Positions 13,676-24,965 of a stretch of DNA of 64,000 nucleotides are shown here, piece after piece. Below the pieces are notes generated by a model. The model did no database searches. It was not told the origin of the DNA and worked only from the letters and a program-made list of their open reading frames with translations. The position numbers were made by a program, and so were the translations under genes. Position 1 is the stretch's first letter, and each line of letters starts with the position of its first letter. Source of the stretch: Haemonchus contortus (Eukaryota > Nematoda > Chromadorea > Rhabditida > Trichostrongylidae); contig LS997562.1 in assembly GCA_000469685.2 (NCBI GenBank), positions 9,624,007-9,688,006 on the forward strand, read 5' to 3'.

Positions 13676-16600
13676 CAGTACCGGTCAGTGAAGTATGCGT
13701 TTTCACTTTTTCAAACGTAGCTTCTTTAAAACAGCATCTTTACATCTGGTTTCTCCACTGTGAGTTCCTATCACTGCATGTGAACAGAGAGCGCGTTTTC
13801 AGTAGCCTAACAAGGGAAGGATACTAGGTCGCAGTGGCCATCTGAGATGAGATGTATACTGCCGAATGTGTCTCCAGGTGAGTATCTCAAATCCGCTTTC
13901 CAAATCTGCTAAACGATTCTGGGGTCAGAGTTATGGGACCATTTCCTCTCCTGTGATAAACGCCCCGAGATGCCTATATAAGCCAACCGAAAACAAGACC
14001 GAATGTGCGGCGATGGAGCAGTTGGTACGATGGCGGACTCTCAGGATGGTCACGGAGGTTCGGATCCTTGATGCTTCTGCTCGTTTTGCATTTTGAAAAA
14101 ACATCTCCCAAACGCTTGCATAATGCTTTTACGCTTCATATCCACCATCTATAGGGTTCCCTTACGTTTGACAAATGCTGTAAAGGATAATATAATGGAA
14201 GTTTTCCTTTACCCTCATTTACCCCCACCCACCGAATAGAGATGCAGTCCTAGCCCAATCACTCGATGGGGTAGCGAAATTTATGGCAGCACCGTGCAGT
14301 TTCGACAGAGGGGAGAGCGGGAGAGCGGGGGGTCGGATGACTCATCTGACCGTAATACTCGCTGTTAGAGCAATGCCCTCTGCCCGGCCAGAAATGAACC
14401 ATTGTGGGTACTATTCTACTATTACACCCCCAAAACCTCAAAATCTTGATTTTCGATGAAACTTCGCCTATAGGGGTAATCCGATGCCCTGATAATGAAT
14501 ATGACCTGTATTTTTGGCGTTGGCACCATTTGGAGCCAATTGGCGCCAATTTGGCGCCAAGGGTGTTTTCACCAAAATTGCTGAAAACATGCGTTTAGAG
14601 GTTATTTGAGGTCCTGATGACGAATATAACATTCATTTTTGGCGCTGGCGCCATTTGACTCCAATTAGCGCCAATTTGGCGCCAAATTGGCGCCAATTGG
14701 AGTCAAATGGCGCCAACGCCAAAAATGAAGGTCATATTCGTTATCAGGGCATCGGATTACCCCTATAGGCGAAGTTTCATCGAAAATCAAGATTTTGAGG
14801 TTTTGGGGGTGTAATAGTAGAATAGTACCCACAATGGTTCATTTCTGGCCGAGCAGAGGGCATTGCTCTAACAGCGAGTATTACGGTCAGATGAGTCATC
14901 CGACCCCCCTCCCGCTCTCCCCTCTGTCGAAACTGCACGGTGCTGCCATAAATTTCGCTACCCCATCGAGTGATTGGGCTAGGACTGCATCTCTATTCGG
15001 TGGGTGGGGGGTAAATGGGGGTAAAGGAAAACTTCCATTATATTATCCTTTACAGCATTTGTCAAACGTAAGGGAACCCTATAGATGGTGGATATGAAGC
15101 GTAAAAGCATTTTGCAAGCGTTTGGGAGATGTTTTTTCAAAATGCAAAACGAGCAGAAGCATCAAGGACACGAACCTCCATGACCATCCTGAGAGTCCGC
15201 CATCGTACCAACTGCTCCATCGCCGCACATTCCGTCTTGTTTTCGGTTGGCTTATATAGGCATCTCGGGGCGTTTAACACAGGAGAGGAAATGGTCCCAT
15301 AACTCTGACCCCAGAATCGTTTAGCAGATTTGGAAAGCGGATTTGAGATACTCACCTGGAGACACATTCGGCAGTATACATCTCATCTCAGATGGCCACT
15401 GCGACCTAGTATCCTTCCCTTGTAAGTTAATTGTGGAATATTTTGAATGATTTTAGTCAAAGAAAGGGTCAAGCCCCATAATTCCAGTGAAACTTCGATC
15501 TACCTTAATTTTCCATTTCTCAGCGCAGCAACTTGCATAAGAGCAAATATAACAAGTAAGACATGAATGCTTCGTAGCATAACCTTAAGAGTCAATGATG
15601 GCTTAAATCGGCGTGGCATGGACTTGTTGAGTTTGTCGATCCCCTCCTGAGGGGTGTTCTCCAATATGGTCTTAAGTTGAGGAGCTTTTCGTGCTCGCTG
15701 TGGGCTCGAAGGTTTTTAACTTGACACTAAAGACAATCCTACAGATGTTCAATAGGACTCAGATCAGGGGATTGCAACGGCCACGGTAGCAGAGGAACGG
15801 AATCATTTGGTGAGCAGCTTCGATTTGTGCTCCGGGTCATAGTCTTGCTGGAAAATTAAGTGACCTGGGCCAATACTGCGAATGAACGGATAGATAATAG
15901 CTTTCGTAATGTTGGTGCACATTTTGGAATCCATCTTACCCTCGATACTTCAGAGGGGGCACACTCCTTTGCCACAGAAGCTACCGTAAAACATCACTGT
16001 ACCCCCGCCATATTTCACGGTTAGCAGCTGGTAACTTGCATGGCATCTGGTACCGATTGGACGTCACACAAACATGATTTCGTCCTTGCTGGACAGCGAA
16101 AACTTGGGTTTGTCGCTTTTGATGGCCTTATGCCACTGCTGGACTACCCAGTTTTTGTGGGTATGAGCCCAATCGAGAAGCACTTTGCGATTCTTGGCAG
16201 TAATCAGCAGCTTCTTTGCTGGACGATGTCCAAACAGACCGACCTCTTCCAGAGGACGTAGAACAGTATTTACGAAAGGATTGGTCTTTCGGGCGGCGAG
16301 ATTTCGCGAAAAATTTTGACGCGAGCCATTTGTTGCACGCTGCACAATTTACCTATCGACAAGACATAGGGTCAATCTCGCTGCCTCTGGGTGAATTTTC
16401 AGCTGGCTTCAGCTGACCTTGTGACCTTGTGATCCTTCCGAATCGCTTGTACGCACATAACTGGCACGCCTTGTACTTCAGAAACTCGCCTGGATGTTAA
16501 GGCTTCCTGGAAGCCTCGAATTACGGCGTCAAATTGATTTTGCCGTGACTTACAGATTCCCGAGTGCATTGGAAAACTCTTATTGATGTACTAGGTGCAT

Positions 16601-16861
16601 GACGTGACACAAAGTAGCGAAAATTACCTCGAATTTCTTAACGTAAAAACCCACGAGTTATCGAAGGCAAAAATGTGCGTAGGGGGGCTGTTTGAAAATT
16701 AAGCGCAAATTTTGGTTGGAAGTGTGCTGCTAGGCTGCTGCACAAGTATAATGTTACTAAGTGTTGAATTTACATGCTGTTTAAGTTTCCCACCGAAAGA
16801 TTGAAATTTACGGAAGTTATGTTTAAAAAATTGAAAACGCATACTTCACTGACCGGTACTG
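13676..16861 (-). mobile_element. Tc1-like transposon, split by a foldback insertion
   Basis: Terminal inverted repeats match over about 30 bp: the left end starts CAGTACCGGTCAGTGAAGTA after a TA at 13674-13675, and the right end is its complement, ending before a TA at 16862-16863. TA target duplication is the mark of Tc1/mariner insertion. Between 15560 and 16560 the minus strand encodes pieces of a Tc1-type DDE transposase, e.g. GLFGHRPAKKLLITAKNRK around 16200, with frame breaks. Total length is 3186 bp; without the internal 1614 bp palindrome it is about 1570 bp, the normal Tc1-like size. It lies in the intron between the 17101 and 13358 exons of the IleRS gene. Confidence 0.85.
13810..15423. 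mobile_element. Foldback element: 1.6 kb palindrome
   Basis: The left arm (13810 to about 14560) is repeated as reverse complement in 14677-15423, so a 76-codon open frame at 13866-14096 (+) recurs at 15367-15137 (-). The centre holds a run of GGCGCCA-type palindromes (about 14641-14720) and part of an additional arm copy (14561-14676). Arms are about 750 bp and nearly identical by eye. Long arms with a short centre are typical of foldback elements. It carries no recognisable transposase, so mobilisation in trans is inferred. Confidence 0.85.
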
Positions 16862-17227
16862 TATATTCTCCATGAGTTACTCGGTATTGGCATAACGGAG
16901 AAGAGGCGCGGCCAACGGATGTCAGATGCAAAATGGGCGACCTCAGGCTACTGCTAAAACTAGCCCTACACTAGCTACAAGTTCTGCCTGCACGCGCCGC
17001 ACATGCTCACTTCTTTTTTTTTTTGACCAAGTCTGACGTATTCGGTATAATGTTCGTTATAACCGATGTCTACAATGGTTTTCACCCAACTATAACCTAC
17101 CGTTTCTGGGTCCACCACATTACCAAGAGACTTTGACATCTTTCTGTTATTGTCATCAACACACTAAAAAATACATCAGTAAAGTGACAATTGTTGCTGA
17201 TCTTACGGTTTCGTGCCGAGAAGAGAT

Positions 17228-17480
17228 TGGCTGCTTTCATAGTCCGCCGTCCGGCGTGCCGGCGCGCGTGCCGGCCGGCCGGCGTGCGAGCCGGCGGAGG
17301 CAGTGCTAGCGGGGAGGAGGGAGGCAGACAGATAGGCAAACAGTCCACGCCCCTTCGAGGGGTTCAAAACAAACAACCTTCGAAGGGGCGTGGACTGTTT
17401 GCCTTACACTGTCTGCCTCCCTCCTCCCCCCTAGCACTGCCTCCGCCAGCACGCACGCCGGCGGACTATGAAAGCAGCCA
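17228..17480. mobile_element. GC-rich inverted-repeat element (MITE-like), copy 1
   Basis: Both ends read TGGCTGCTTTCATAGTCC, one as the complement of the other, and almost the whole element folds on itself around a centre near 17350-17390. Arms include GGCGTGCCGGC-type sequence and a mirrored 'cagtccacgccccttcgaa' segment. Relatives with the same termini but different interiors occur at 36572-36828 and 52888-53045. It has no coding capacity. Confidence 0.8.
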
Positions 17481-18400
17481 TTGTCGCCAAGTTGAAGGTC
17501 AATCATGCCGACGTATTCACACAGGACTTGGACGGTGCACAAAGACTAATTGTAAGGCGAAACTTTAGCTGGAACCCGATGCACATCCTATCTTCAAAAA
17601 GAAGCACCCCGTGCAATTCGCTTACGTCGTCGCCCTCCATGAAGACATTGACCGTTTACTTGCAGAACAAGTGCTTTCTCCGATCGACTACTATTCCTGG
17701 GCAGCCGCGGTCATCGTCGTCAAAAATCAGATGAAACACTACTATTCTGGGCTGATTTTTCTACTGGATTGAACGACGCGCTGATGCTATATCATTATCA
17801 GCTGCCAACTCCGGATGATGGCTTTACGGAACTAAATGGTGGAACAACATTTACGCAAATCAAATTCGCCGGCGCTTATCTTCAAGTCGAAGCCGATGAC
17901 GAGGTGAAGGATAATGATTAACTATTGTTACGCACAGAGGACTACTCCGCTACAATCGCCTATCGTTTGGCGTCAAATTTGCGTCGGGCATCTCGCAACG
18001 AACAATAGATTCTATTATATTTTGCCCACGATGGCTGCGCTGCTTACCTTGACGACGTTATCGTCACAGGCCGCAACATGGAGGAGCACGTTACCAATCT
18101 GGAAGCCCTGTTCGAGAGGATATCTGACTATGGCTGGATAAGTGTAATTCCCTTATGGCTCAACCCCGTTATCTCGGAAATACAATCGACCTCTTTGGAC
18201 GCCTATCTGATCCTGCCAATAGCGCCAGAGCGCCAAGGATGTACTAGCCTCAGAATTACTTCTGAGTGCCAGTACACGGCCAATCGACTTCAGGACTGGG
18301 TACAGATTGTGGAGAACGACTTTACTATCGAATACCGATCCACAACCAATTTCGTGCAAGTGGACACATTACCTCGCCTCATTGTACAGTAATCGACCAA
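17481..18400 (+). pseudogene. Ty3/Gypsy-type pol remnant
   Basis: Read across several frame breaks, the plus strand shows pieces of a retrotransposon polymerase: a linker resembling FKKKHPVQFAYVVALHEDID near 17590-17650, then reverse transcriptase pieces including a DDVIVTGRN-like segment around 18050-18080, and an RNase H end resembling FTIEYRSTTNFVQ near 18320-18390. Internal stops and frameshifts make it non-functional. No long terminal repeats were identified around it. Assignment to Ty3/Gypsy is by resemblance only. Confidence 0.6.
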
Positions 18401-18820
18401 GGAAGAGGATGTACATAGTCATTGCAGCTATCGGGAACGATGCTTCAACTATCTTTGTCAGTGCATTGTCTTGGCTGCCAGCCGATGCCAGGAAGACATC
18501 CATGCACAGTCACGCTAAGTGCTAGTGCTTATAATGATGTATGTTTAAACCTACTTCGTCGGCCCTGTTACAAGTCGTGCGTCAAGTCAAAACCTTTCTA
18601 AAAGGGTTGGCTAGAAAGTTCCTCGTACTGGACGAGTTTCACGACCACCGCCTAAGAACATATGAAGTCAGTTGGCGTTGTCGCGTGGTTCCTTTGGGTC
18701 GTCCAAGTCCAGTCGCGAGCTATCTACGGGATCCGCAGCTAGCTTCGGTAGCTTCTTTCTCACTGAACTATGGAATTACCGCTCAATAAACATTAGTTTT
18801 ACTCGACGTACTACACAAAT

Positions 18821-19078
18821 GGAGGCGTTCTGGATACGGGTCAGGCAACCAAAAATGAACCGGAGGGGAGAATGTGTCTCAATAACGCGGGAACTTACCC
18901 CCTATATAAGGTTGGCCTTCCAGCCGGAACCGTAGACTCTGATCAGCCTGGTTCACGCTACTATCGTCGTCCGGGTGGGCTGGCTCTACTGATCTAGAAG
19001 GTACGGTTTTATTCTCACTATTAGTTACGTGATGACTTAACTGATCTCGAAGGTCCTGTGGGGGGTGAGACATTTGGT
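18821..19078 (+). repeat. Left direct repeat (pseudo-LTR) of the Penelope-like element
   Basis: The 258 bp starting 'ggaggcgttctggatacggg' are repeated at 21629-21886 with a single visible difference (ggtcctgtgg against ggtcccgtgg). The sequence includes the last codons of the element's endonuclease frame, as expected when Penelope-like elements insert with a partial tandem copy upstream. Near-identity points to a recent insertion. Confidence 0.85.
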
Positions 19079-20425
19079 ACGCAACGTGCCAACACAGTGT
19101 TACCGACTCGCAAGTGAAGTCCTATCGCTAAGACAGAAAATAGTCTTGGCTCGACAATCGATCCACTTTCTAAAACGCTGCCTACGTCACCGTCTCATTC
19201 CGAAGTTTATCGCCAAAAAAGGACTTCGAGATCTGTTTGGTGGCCCAGAGGAAAATAAGAATCTACTGCAAGTCGAGCTGCAGCTTCTTCGTCTCGCACT
19301 ACGCAGCAGACGTGATCACATGTATTCTATGCTGAAGAAGTGCTTGGAAAAAGAACAATGTTGTGGCCGACTTTTGGACGACCGCCTCTGGAGGAGAATA
19401 GTGGGTGGGTCGAAATCAATTTGTGATTCTGTTCGATCTAATGTTAAAACCACTTTGCAGAGGAAATTCGATGACCTTTTGAGTTCATCACGTAATTCAA
19501 TAGGGAGATTCAGTCGCACCGTTACCAACCAGGTTTCCGTGGGTCCAGCTGACGACATTGAGGGAGCATCAGGCCAATCCGAATCTAGGGTAACCGTGTT
19601 GGGAAATTTCCCCCTGCCTGACTGCGCGCGGTCTGTTCTGGAGTTGGGTCCTAGCTTCTCACCTTTGCAACATATTTCCAGTAACACCATGCGTAAGGTA
19701 ATCTGCAGCCTACACGAGCTTCAGGATCGTCTCCGTTATAAGGCTAAGGCAGGCAGTAGTGGCTCACCTACCAACTTGTCAACATCTGCATTCCCTTCCC
19801 TCAAACCTACTTTAAACAGCAGGAACCTGATCTCGCTTCAGATACCACCTTTCGGATTTTTGCTGATGAAGTATTTAAGGTGTTTAGTAGGTACCAGAAA
19901 CGTCACTTGCCTTCCAATCTTTCTCGCGAGCAAATTCATGGAATTAGGCAGCTTCAAGAACTGGTCAAATCCCGTACCATAAGGCTGTCGGTCAGTGACA
20001 AGGGAGGGGAGTTCGTAGTGATCCCTCGTCAACTTGATCACGAAATAACGGAACGGCACCTCGAAGATCACTCCCTCTACCGACCATCCTCAGAGAGAGA
20101 GTTTCAGTCGCAGTTCCGAAGGCTGAATCGAGAATGGGTGGCGATAGCGAAATCGGCGGGCCTTGACTCTAATACTATCAAACGTCTCAAATTAGAGTCA
20201 CCAAGCTGCCCTGTGCTTTATCTTCTCATCAAGACCCATAAGTTCTCACCAACGGACGATTTGACCTCAGTAAGTGCTCACTCTGTCAAGGTTAGACCTA
20301 TTGTTAGCAGCGTGGGGGGTCCCACTGACAGGAATCGCGTGGTTCCTAAGCACCATTCTGACCCAGTTGCTTCAATTTATACCATCGCACCTTGCCAACA
20401 CTCAAATGTTCCTGAGTTACCTTAA
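19065..20425 (+). pseudogene. N-terminal and early RT part of the Penelope-like ORF, frameshifted
   Basis: A 305-codon frame (19065-19982) runs into a second frame open from about 19790 to 20425. The two together look like one ORF, since the helical, basic N-terminal region is followed by conserved Penelope RT segments (e.g. SDKGGEFVVIPR near 20000, LYLLIKTHK near 20220). The switch lies near 19800 in a C/T-rich stretch. The first frame has no ATG at its left end (GTG), so the true start is uncertain. A one-base indel or sequencing slip is likelier than programmed frameshifting. Confidence 0.65.
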
Positions 20426-21743
20426 AAGGGTGCGTCCCAATAGCTCCTGTGTCATGGAATCATTCGACGTGGAATCTCTGTACACCAACGTAAGTAATTC
20501 ATCTGCTATGGAAGCCGTTTCAGAGCTTCTCACCCAGCACTGCCACGTTCTCAACATGAAAGGGTTTTCCGTTAGACAAGTAATGGGGCTTCTCAAGGAG
20601 TGCCTCAACTGCAACGTTTTCAAGTGGTCGGGGAGGTACTTCGCGCAGACTAGAGGTTTAGCCATGGGGCAACGCCTGGCGCCTTGCCTGGCCATTGCCT
20701 TTATGGCTAAAATAGAAACACCCGTTCTGGAGCGTCTTCCCATGATGTACTGCAGATACATCGACGACTGCTTCGTAGTCTGCTCGACACAGGAGGAAAT
20801 GGACAAATGCTTCGACCTCATCAATAGGCAGTCCGAGCATATCAGGCTAACCCGTGAGAAGCCATCAGAAAGCTGGCTCCCTTTCCTTAACGTGCAGGTC
20901 AAACTTATGGGGTGCAGCTTTGTCACAAAATGGTACAGGAAGCCCAGCAACAAAAATATAATTCTCTACTGGCGGTCAGCGCATCCTCGGCAGACCAAAC
21001 GTGCGGTGATCAAAAGCATGTTCCGTACCGCAATAAATGTCTCCACCGGCGAGGATGAAAGGAGAGAGTCAGTGGGAATGGCACAGAAAATCGCTGAGCT
21101 CAACGGTTACAAGCGCCCCCCGCATTCTCATCGGTCTACGGCAGGCGGTGACTTCAGTAGACCTAGAAGAGGTGTTCTGAACGGGAAAATTCCTTTCATG
21201 ATACCCTTCATCTCTGATGAGGTGAGCGCTTCCATAAGGAGGTGTCTGAAGAGATCGGGTCTAGAAGACACTGTTGGCCTCGTGGACATTCCTCCCAATA
21301 CCCTAAAAAATCGTCTCGTTCGAAACCGCCTTTATTACCGCACATGCGCGACTGAGAATTGTGTGGTCTGTCCCAATGGCAGTGAGGGAGACTGTGCCAT
21401 CGCAGGGGTGGTTTACAGAATCATTTGCCGAAATTGTGGAGACGAATATATAGGGGAGACGTCTAGGCCGCTTTACGTTCGCGTTAGGGAGCATTTAGAG
21501 GGGAAGGCGAGATCGCGGACATCTACTGCCTTAGGTTGCCACAGGCTGGAATCTCATAACGGGGACGATTTTGAAGTCATCGTCGAGGTCGTGGCGCGCG
21601 AAACCCAGACAGCCGCGCGCAAAACCCTGGAGGCGTTCTGGATACGGGTCAGGCAACCAAAAATGAACCGGAGGGGAGAATGTGTCTCAATAACGCGGGA
21701 ACTTACCCCCTATATAAGGTTGGCCTTCCAGCCGGAACCGTAG
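20330..21743 (+). CDS. Penelope-like reverse transcriptase and GIY-YIG endonuclease
   Basis: This frame continues the RT from a second shift near 20330 (the protein resumes as IAWFLSTILTQLLQF) to a stop at 21743. RT motifs visible: FDVESLYTN (motif A region, about 20464), GLAMGQRLAP (about 20660) and YIDDCFVV (catalytic aspartates, about 20757). After a linker with Cys pairs (NCVVCPNG near 21360), the GIY-YIG module reads VVYRIICRNCGDEYIGE with downstream R and H residues typical of the nuclease. About 470 codons are open. Function: priming and copying element RNA into nuclear DNA. Confidence 0.85.
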
Positions 21744-21886
21744 ACTCTGATCAGCCTGGTTCACGCTACTATCGTCGTCCGGGTGGGCTGGCTCTACTGA
21801 TCTAGAAGGTACGGTTTTATTCTCACTATTAGTTACGTGATGACTTAACTGATCTCGAAGGTCCCGTGGGGGGTGAGACATTTGGT
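21629..21886 (+). repeat. Right direct repeat of the Penelope-like element
   Basis: Second copy of the 258 bp repeat at 18821-19078. Its first ~115 bp are the 3' end of the endonuclease frame and the remainder is non-coding. Confidence 0.85.
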
Positions 21887-21920
21887 CGAATAAATCATAA
21901 TTTGGTTTCCACCTTTTTTA

Positions 21921-21956
21921 GGCTCCGAAGAAGGCGAAAGTCGCCGAAACGTCAGC
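21921..21956 (+). ncRNA. Hammerhead-like ribozyme core in the element's 3' tail
   Basis: The sequence gives a C-C-G-A-A-G-A box, a perfect stem GGCG/CGCC with a small loop, then GAAAC directly followed by GTC. That is the order of a hammerhead core (CUGANGA, stem II, GAAA, cleavage triplet), with U-to-C at the second base of the first box. Hammerhead motifs are known in Penelope-like elements. The altered base and very short stem III make activity doubtful. Confidence 0.45.
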
Positions 21957-23689
21957 CGACTTATCTGTATTACCTAACCTCGTGTTCTGTTAAATAGAAT
22001 AAAGCTGTATTGGAACTATGCCGAGGTTCATTGAGAGTCGAACATGGCAACACAAATGAAGGTTACAGTGAGGGATTACAAGTATCATACCTAGTATTCA
22101 CTGAAACCGACACACTTCCCCGAATATCACCCACGAAAATATAGGTCCCTTCCATATATTATTATGGTACTTACTGCCAAAAACACTAATCAACATCGCC
22201 GTTGGAATCACTCAAGAGGTAAAAGGTCCGAATCGATCAATGCAAAAACAAAAACACACAACAAAGAAAAGTAAAAATCGATAGTATCGATGAATATGCG
22301 GTAGAAATGCAATAAGACAAAACTTTAATGAATATTTTTAATTTCTTAAAGCTGACCATACAAAGTGATATCGAGTATATACGAGGTCTTTTCAGTTGAG
22401 AACGTATAGGTTCGCTGAGAACCGTGGTAATCAAAACTGTCAAGTAATTATCTCAAACTATCCCAACAAAACGCAAAGAAATCCTACTGAAAACTTAGCA
22501 AAGTACAACTTAGAAGCATAAACAGCGATCATCGTATTAACAGGACCTTTTTATACAAAAAAAGGTTACTCGAAAGGCTGTGACTTATTTGGAAGAACTT
22601 TCTCCAGCTTTCGGATTGTCTTTGAGGAGTTGACATGGAGCAAACTGAAATAAATCAAAAATTGTGTTCACATCTGAAACGGTTGATGACCTAGTGTTCA
22701 ACGCCCCCAAGCAGCGTACGGTTGCGTCGCGGCTTTCAACCCGACTAGTATCTTAAGACTCATACAAACAACGACCACTGGTGTCATATTTAGATTGCAA
22801 GAACTCAGCAGTGTTTACAGTTGGCTGCTAATCTCTGATTACCAACTGTTATCGCTTTTTGAAGCCAACGCTTTCATCAACCTCCAGAGGGCCCGTAATG
22901 GATCAAATCGTGTAAGGGAATCACAACTTTTCCCTTTATAAACCCTTTTTCCGTGTTCTATTCGCTCTTCAGCTTAGACATTTTACCACTCCCTTCTACG
23001 TTCTAGTCCTCAGATCCATCAGAGAGTTCTCGCTTCAATGAACACGAATTGCACGAAGCGTACGGGACGTCAGAGGCTGATGACGCTACTTGTAGGAGCC
23101 ACTTCAAAGGAGTGACTATCCCAAAGAAAATGGATGGATTTACTCTGAAAAATAAATTAAGCTGATTAAAACTTCTCTGTGACATGACTTTCCCGCAGAA
23201 TTGCCTCGTCAGGTCGTTCCTAAATCGCTCTGAATACACGACTGCCCCGCAGGGTTGCCACAGCCAAGCCTTCTCATGGTTGTAACCAGCTTCCGTGCTC
23301 CATATCAGGAGAAAGAACGGAACAGTTCACCCCAGAAAGATAAACACGAGCCAGAACTCTAGTGCCAAACACGGACAGATTATTTTCATTCTTCCAATCC
23401 ATCCTTCAATTGATCATCTTCAGGAGTCCCTAACTGTGCCTCTAACTTACATACCTCAGGAACTTTACAGGTGACTAGCTGTGGCACTACGAGCACTCCG
23501 ACCCTTCTTGGAACGGCACTACATTAGCACGGATGAGAAAAACTCCGCTTGCAAACACGGGCTTGAGCTCAGACGAGCGATTGGAGAATAAAGGTATAGC
23601 CTTTAGACGTTATCCCGTTTCCCCTTGCAATCTCGAATCCAGACGAATCCCCCATGCATTCAACTCCCACTCAGAACTGTAGAGACATT

Positions 23690-23870
23690 TGAATGTTTAT
23701 GTGGACTATACAATGACTTGTAGTGGCCAGTCGAAGTACAATCACTGCTCTTACCCTTCTGAATAGAGCTAATCGATTATGGGGTAATGGAAGGCTTGGT
23801 CGTCCAGGGCGGGTATCGATTCGGATTCGATATTCGATTTCCAGACGAGTGTGCGATCAGGACTTTGCCA
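23690..23870 (-). repeat. tRNA-derived SINE copy, partial
   Basis: Diverged minus-strand copy of the family described at 24663-24965, recognisable by 'tggactatacaatgacttg' and 'ggaaggcttggtcg...gggcgggtatcgat'. The promoter end is eroded. Confidence 0.6.
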
Positions 23871-24662
23871 CAACACGACTCCTTTCCAAAGCGGATAACG
23901 CTGTCTAATATCTCCCTATGCACATCCCATATAGAGCACCACGTAATTATGCTTACAATTCGCAGCTCGCAGCACTATATGAACGGTAGAACGTTTTAGT
24001 TAATATTAGTATCGACATGCCATGACGCCGAAATGAGTCCCTTCAGTACCCATACTGACCCCCTTCCAAGTTCTCATTCCATGAAATCCGTAAACAACTC
24101 ATGTAGCTGCTTTACTGCAAAGAAGAGCTTAGAGATGACTTCTTGTTCAATAACGTCACTAATCGATATCAGTCGTTATTGATTGATTGGAAATGATAGG
24201 GCAAAGCATATATTTCTTATAATCCGTGCAAAATAACAGCTATCAGAACATCAGGATGGAAATTTAGATGGAGGGGCCAGTTTTTTCGTGCGTATGTCTG
24301 AGTCCCTTCTTGGGACACTATAATACCGGGCAATTCTTTTCATTTACAATTTTTGGCAAAGAGTCAGCATTTCTCTCACCCCGGGGCCAACTTATTCTTT
24401 AGGCCCAGGCCAAAAACTCTATCCCACTACTGCAGCCCCTTGAAACCGGCCCCCCAGGCGCAAACCCTCTCCAACTACATTTTCACCGAACATCAGCCAC
24501 CCTTCCAGCTTTATTCTAACTCTCACAACCTCAGTTTCCGCTGAGTTCTCCACATCGCTACTTTTATCATAATCATGGAAAAGGGACGGGAGAACAAGTA
24601 GACCGATAAGCCGACAAACCAACAGTGCAAATTGAATCAAGTTATTGTTTTGTTTGTAAGAA

Positions 24663-24965
24663 AATGAGGGTGGAAGTGGTGTAGTGGCAAGTGGCGCCCT
24701 ACATCACACACACGGTCAGGGGTTCGAATCCCGGATCGATGCTCGCCTAGGCCAACCAAGCCGTCCATCCCTCCGGGGTCGGTGAATTGGTACCATACTC
24801 GTCTGGGAAGATTAAAGCATTGACTTGTACATGGGCTGGCCACCGCAAGTCATTGTATAGGCCACATACGCACTCTTACGCCACTACGATTCTGAATGGA
24901 AGTCGAGTGCGGGGGCGCATCCCTCAGACGGGATTGATTAACGCCAAAACTTTATCCTTTTATCC
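24663..24965 (+). repeat. tRNA-derived SINE copy, well preserved
   Basis: Reference copy of the family: a tRNA-like head 'gtggtgtagtggcaagtggc' (A-box-like) and 'ggttcgaatcccgg' (B box), then a unique body with 'cctccggggtcggtgaattg', 'cttgtacatgggctggccac', 'ggaagtcgagtgcgggggcg' and a tail of short 'atcctttt' repeats. About a dozen copies on both strands appear in this window. The internal pol III boxes at the 5' end are what identify a tRNA-type SINE. Confidence 0.8.

Larger units (their letters stand above)
10675..17163 (-). pseudogene. Isoleucyl-tRNA synthetase (mitochondrial type), C-terminal exons, disrupted
   Basis: Minus-strand exons, in transcript order: 17163-17101 (contains the class I signature RKMSKSLGNV), 13358-13202 (GADGLRLWV), 13120-13015, 12772-12647 (starts WILRQAHQFG), 12596-12520 (SLVRERLYC), 11194-11101 (APLLPHLA) and 11008-10868. 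These follow the order of the catalytic C-terminal part and anticodon-binding domain of IleRS, which charges tRNA-Ile. Splice sites are GT/AG and phases agree, except for two breaks. Within 13120-13015 the frame must shift near 13060 to reach the conserved LLDQ-W junction, and codon 32 of the 11008-10868 exon is TGA (10915-10913), after which coding-like sequence resumes up to a good donor. A possible last exon is 10767-10675. The N-terminal half (HIGH motif, editing domain) was not found. It could be a pseudogene, a truncated copy or a gene with assembly errors. Confidence 0.75.
18821..22020 (+). mobile_element. Penelope-like retroelement with GIY-YIG endonuclease
   Basis: The order is left direct repeat 18821-19078, coding region 19065-21743, right direct repeat 21629-21886, then a short 3' tail to about 22020 with an AATAAA-like end. 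The coding region has a Penelope-type reverse transcriptase (YIDDCFVV catalytic motif near 20757) and a C-terminal GIY-YIG nuclease. These elements copy by target-primed reverse transcription. The near-identical repeats suggest youth, yet the coding frame is broken twice. I did not find an obvious target-site duplication. Confidence 0.85.

Noticed and set aside
17191..17568. 125-codon Arg/Ala-rich plus-strand frame
   Set aside because: It runs through the GC-rich inverted-repeat element, whose composition produces open frames on both strands.
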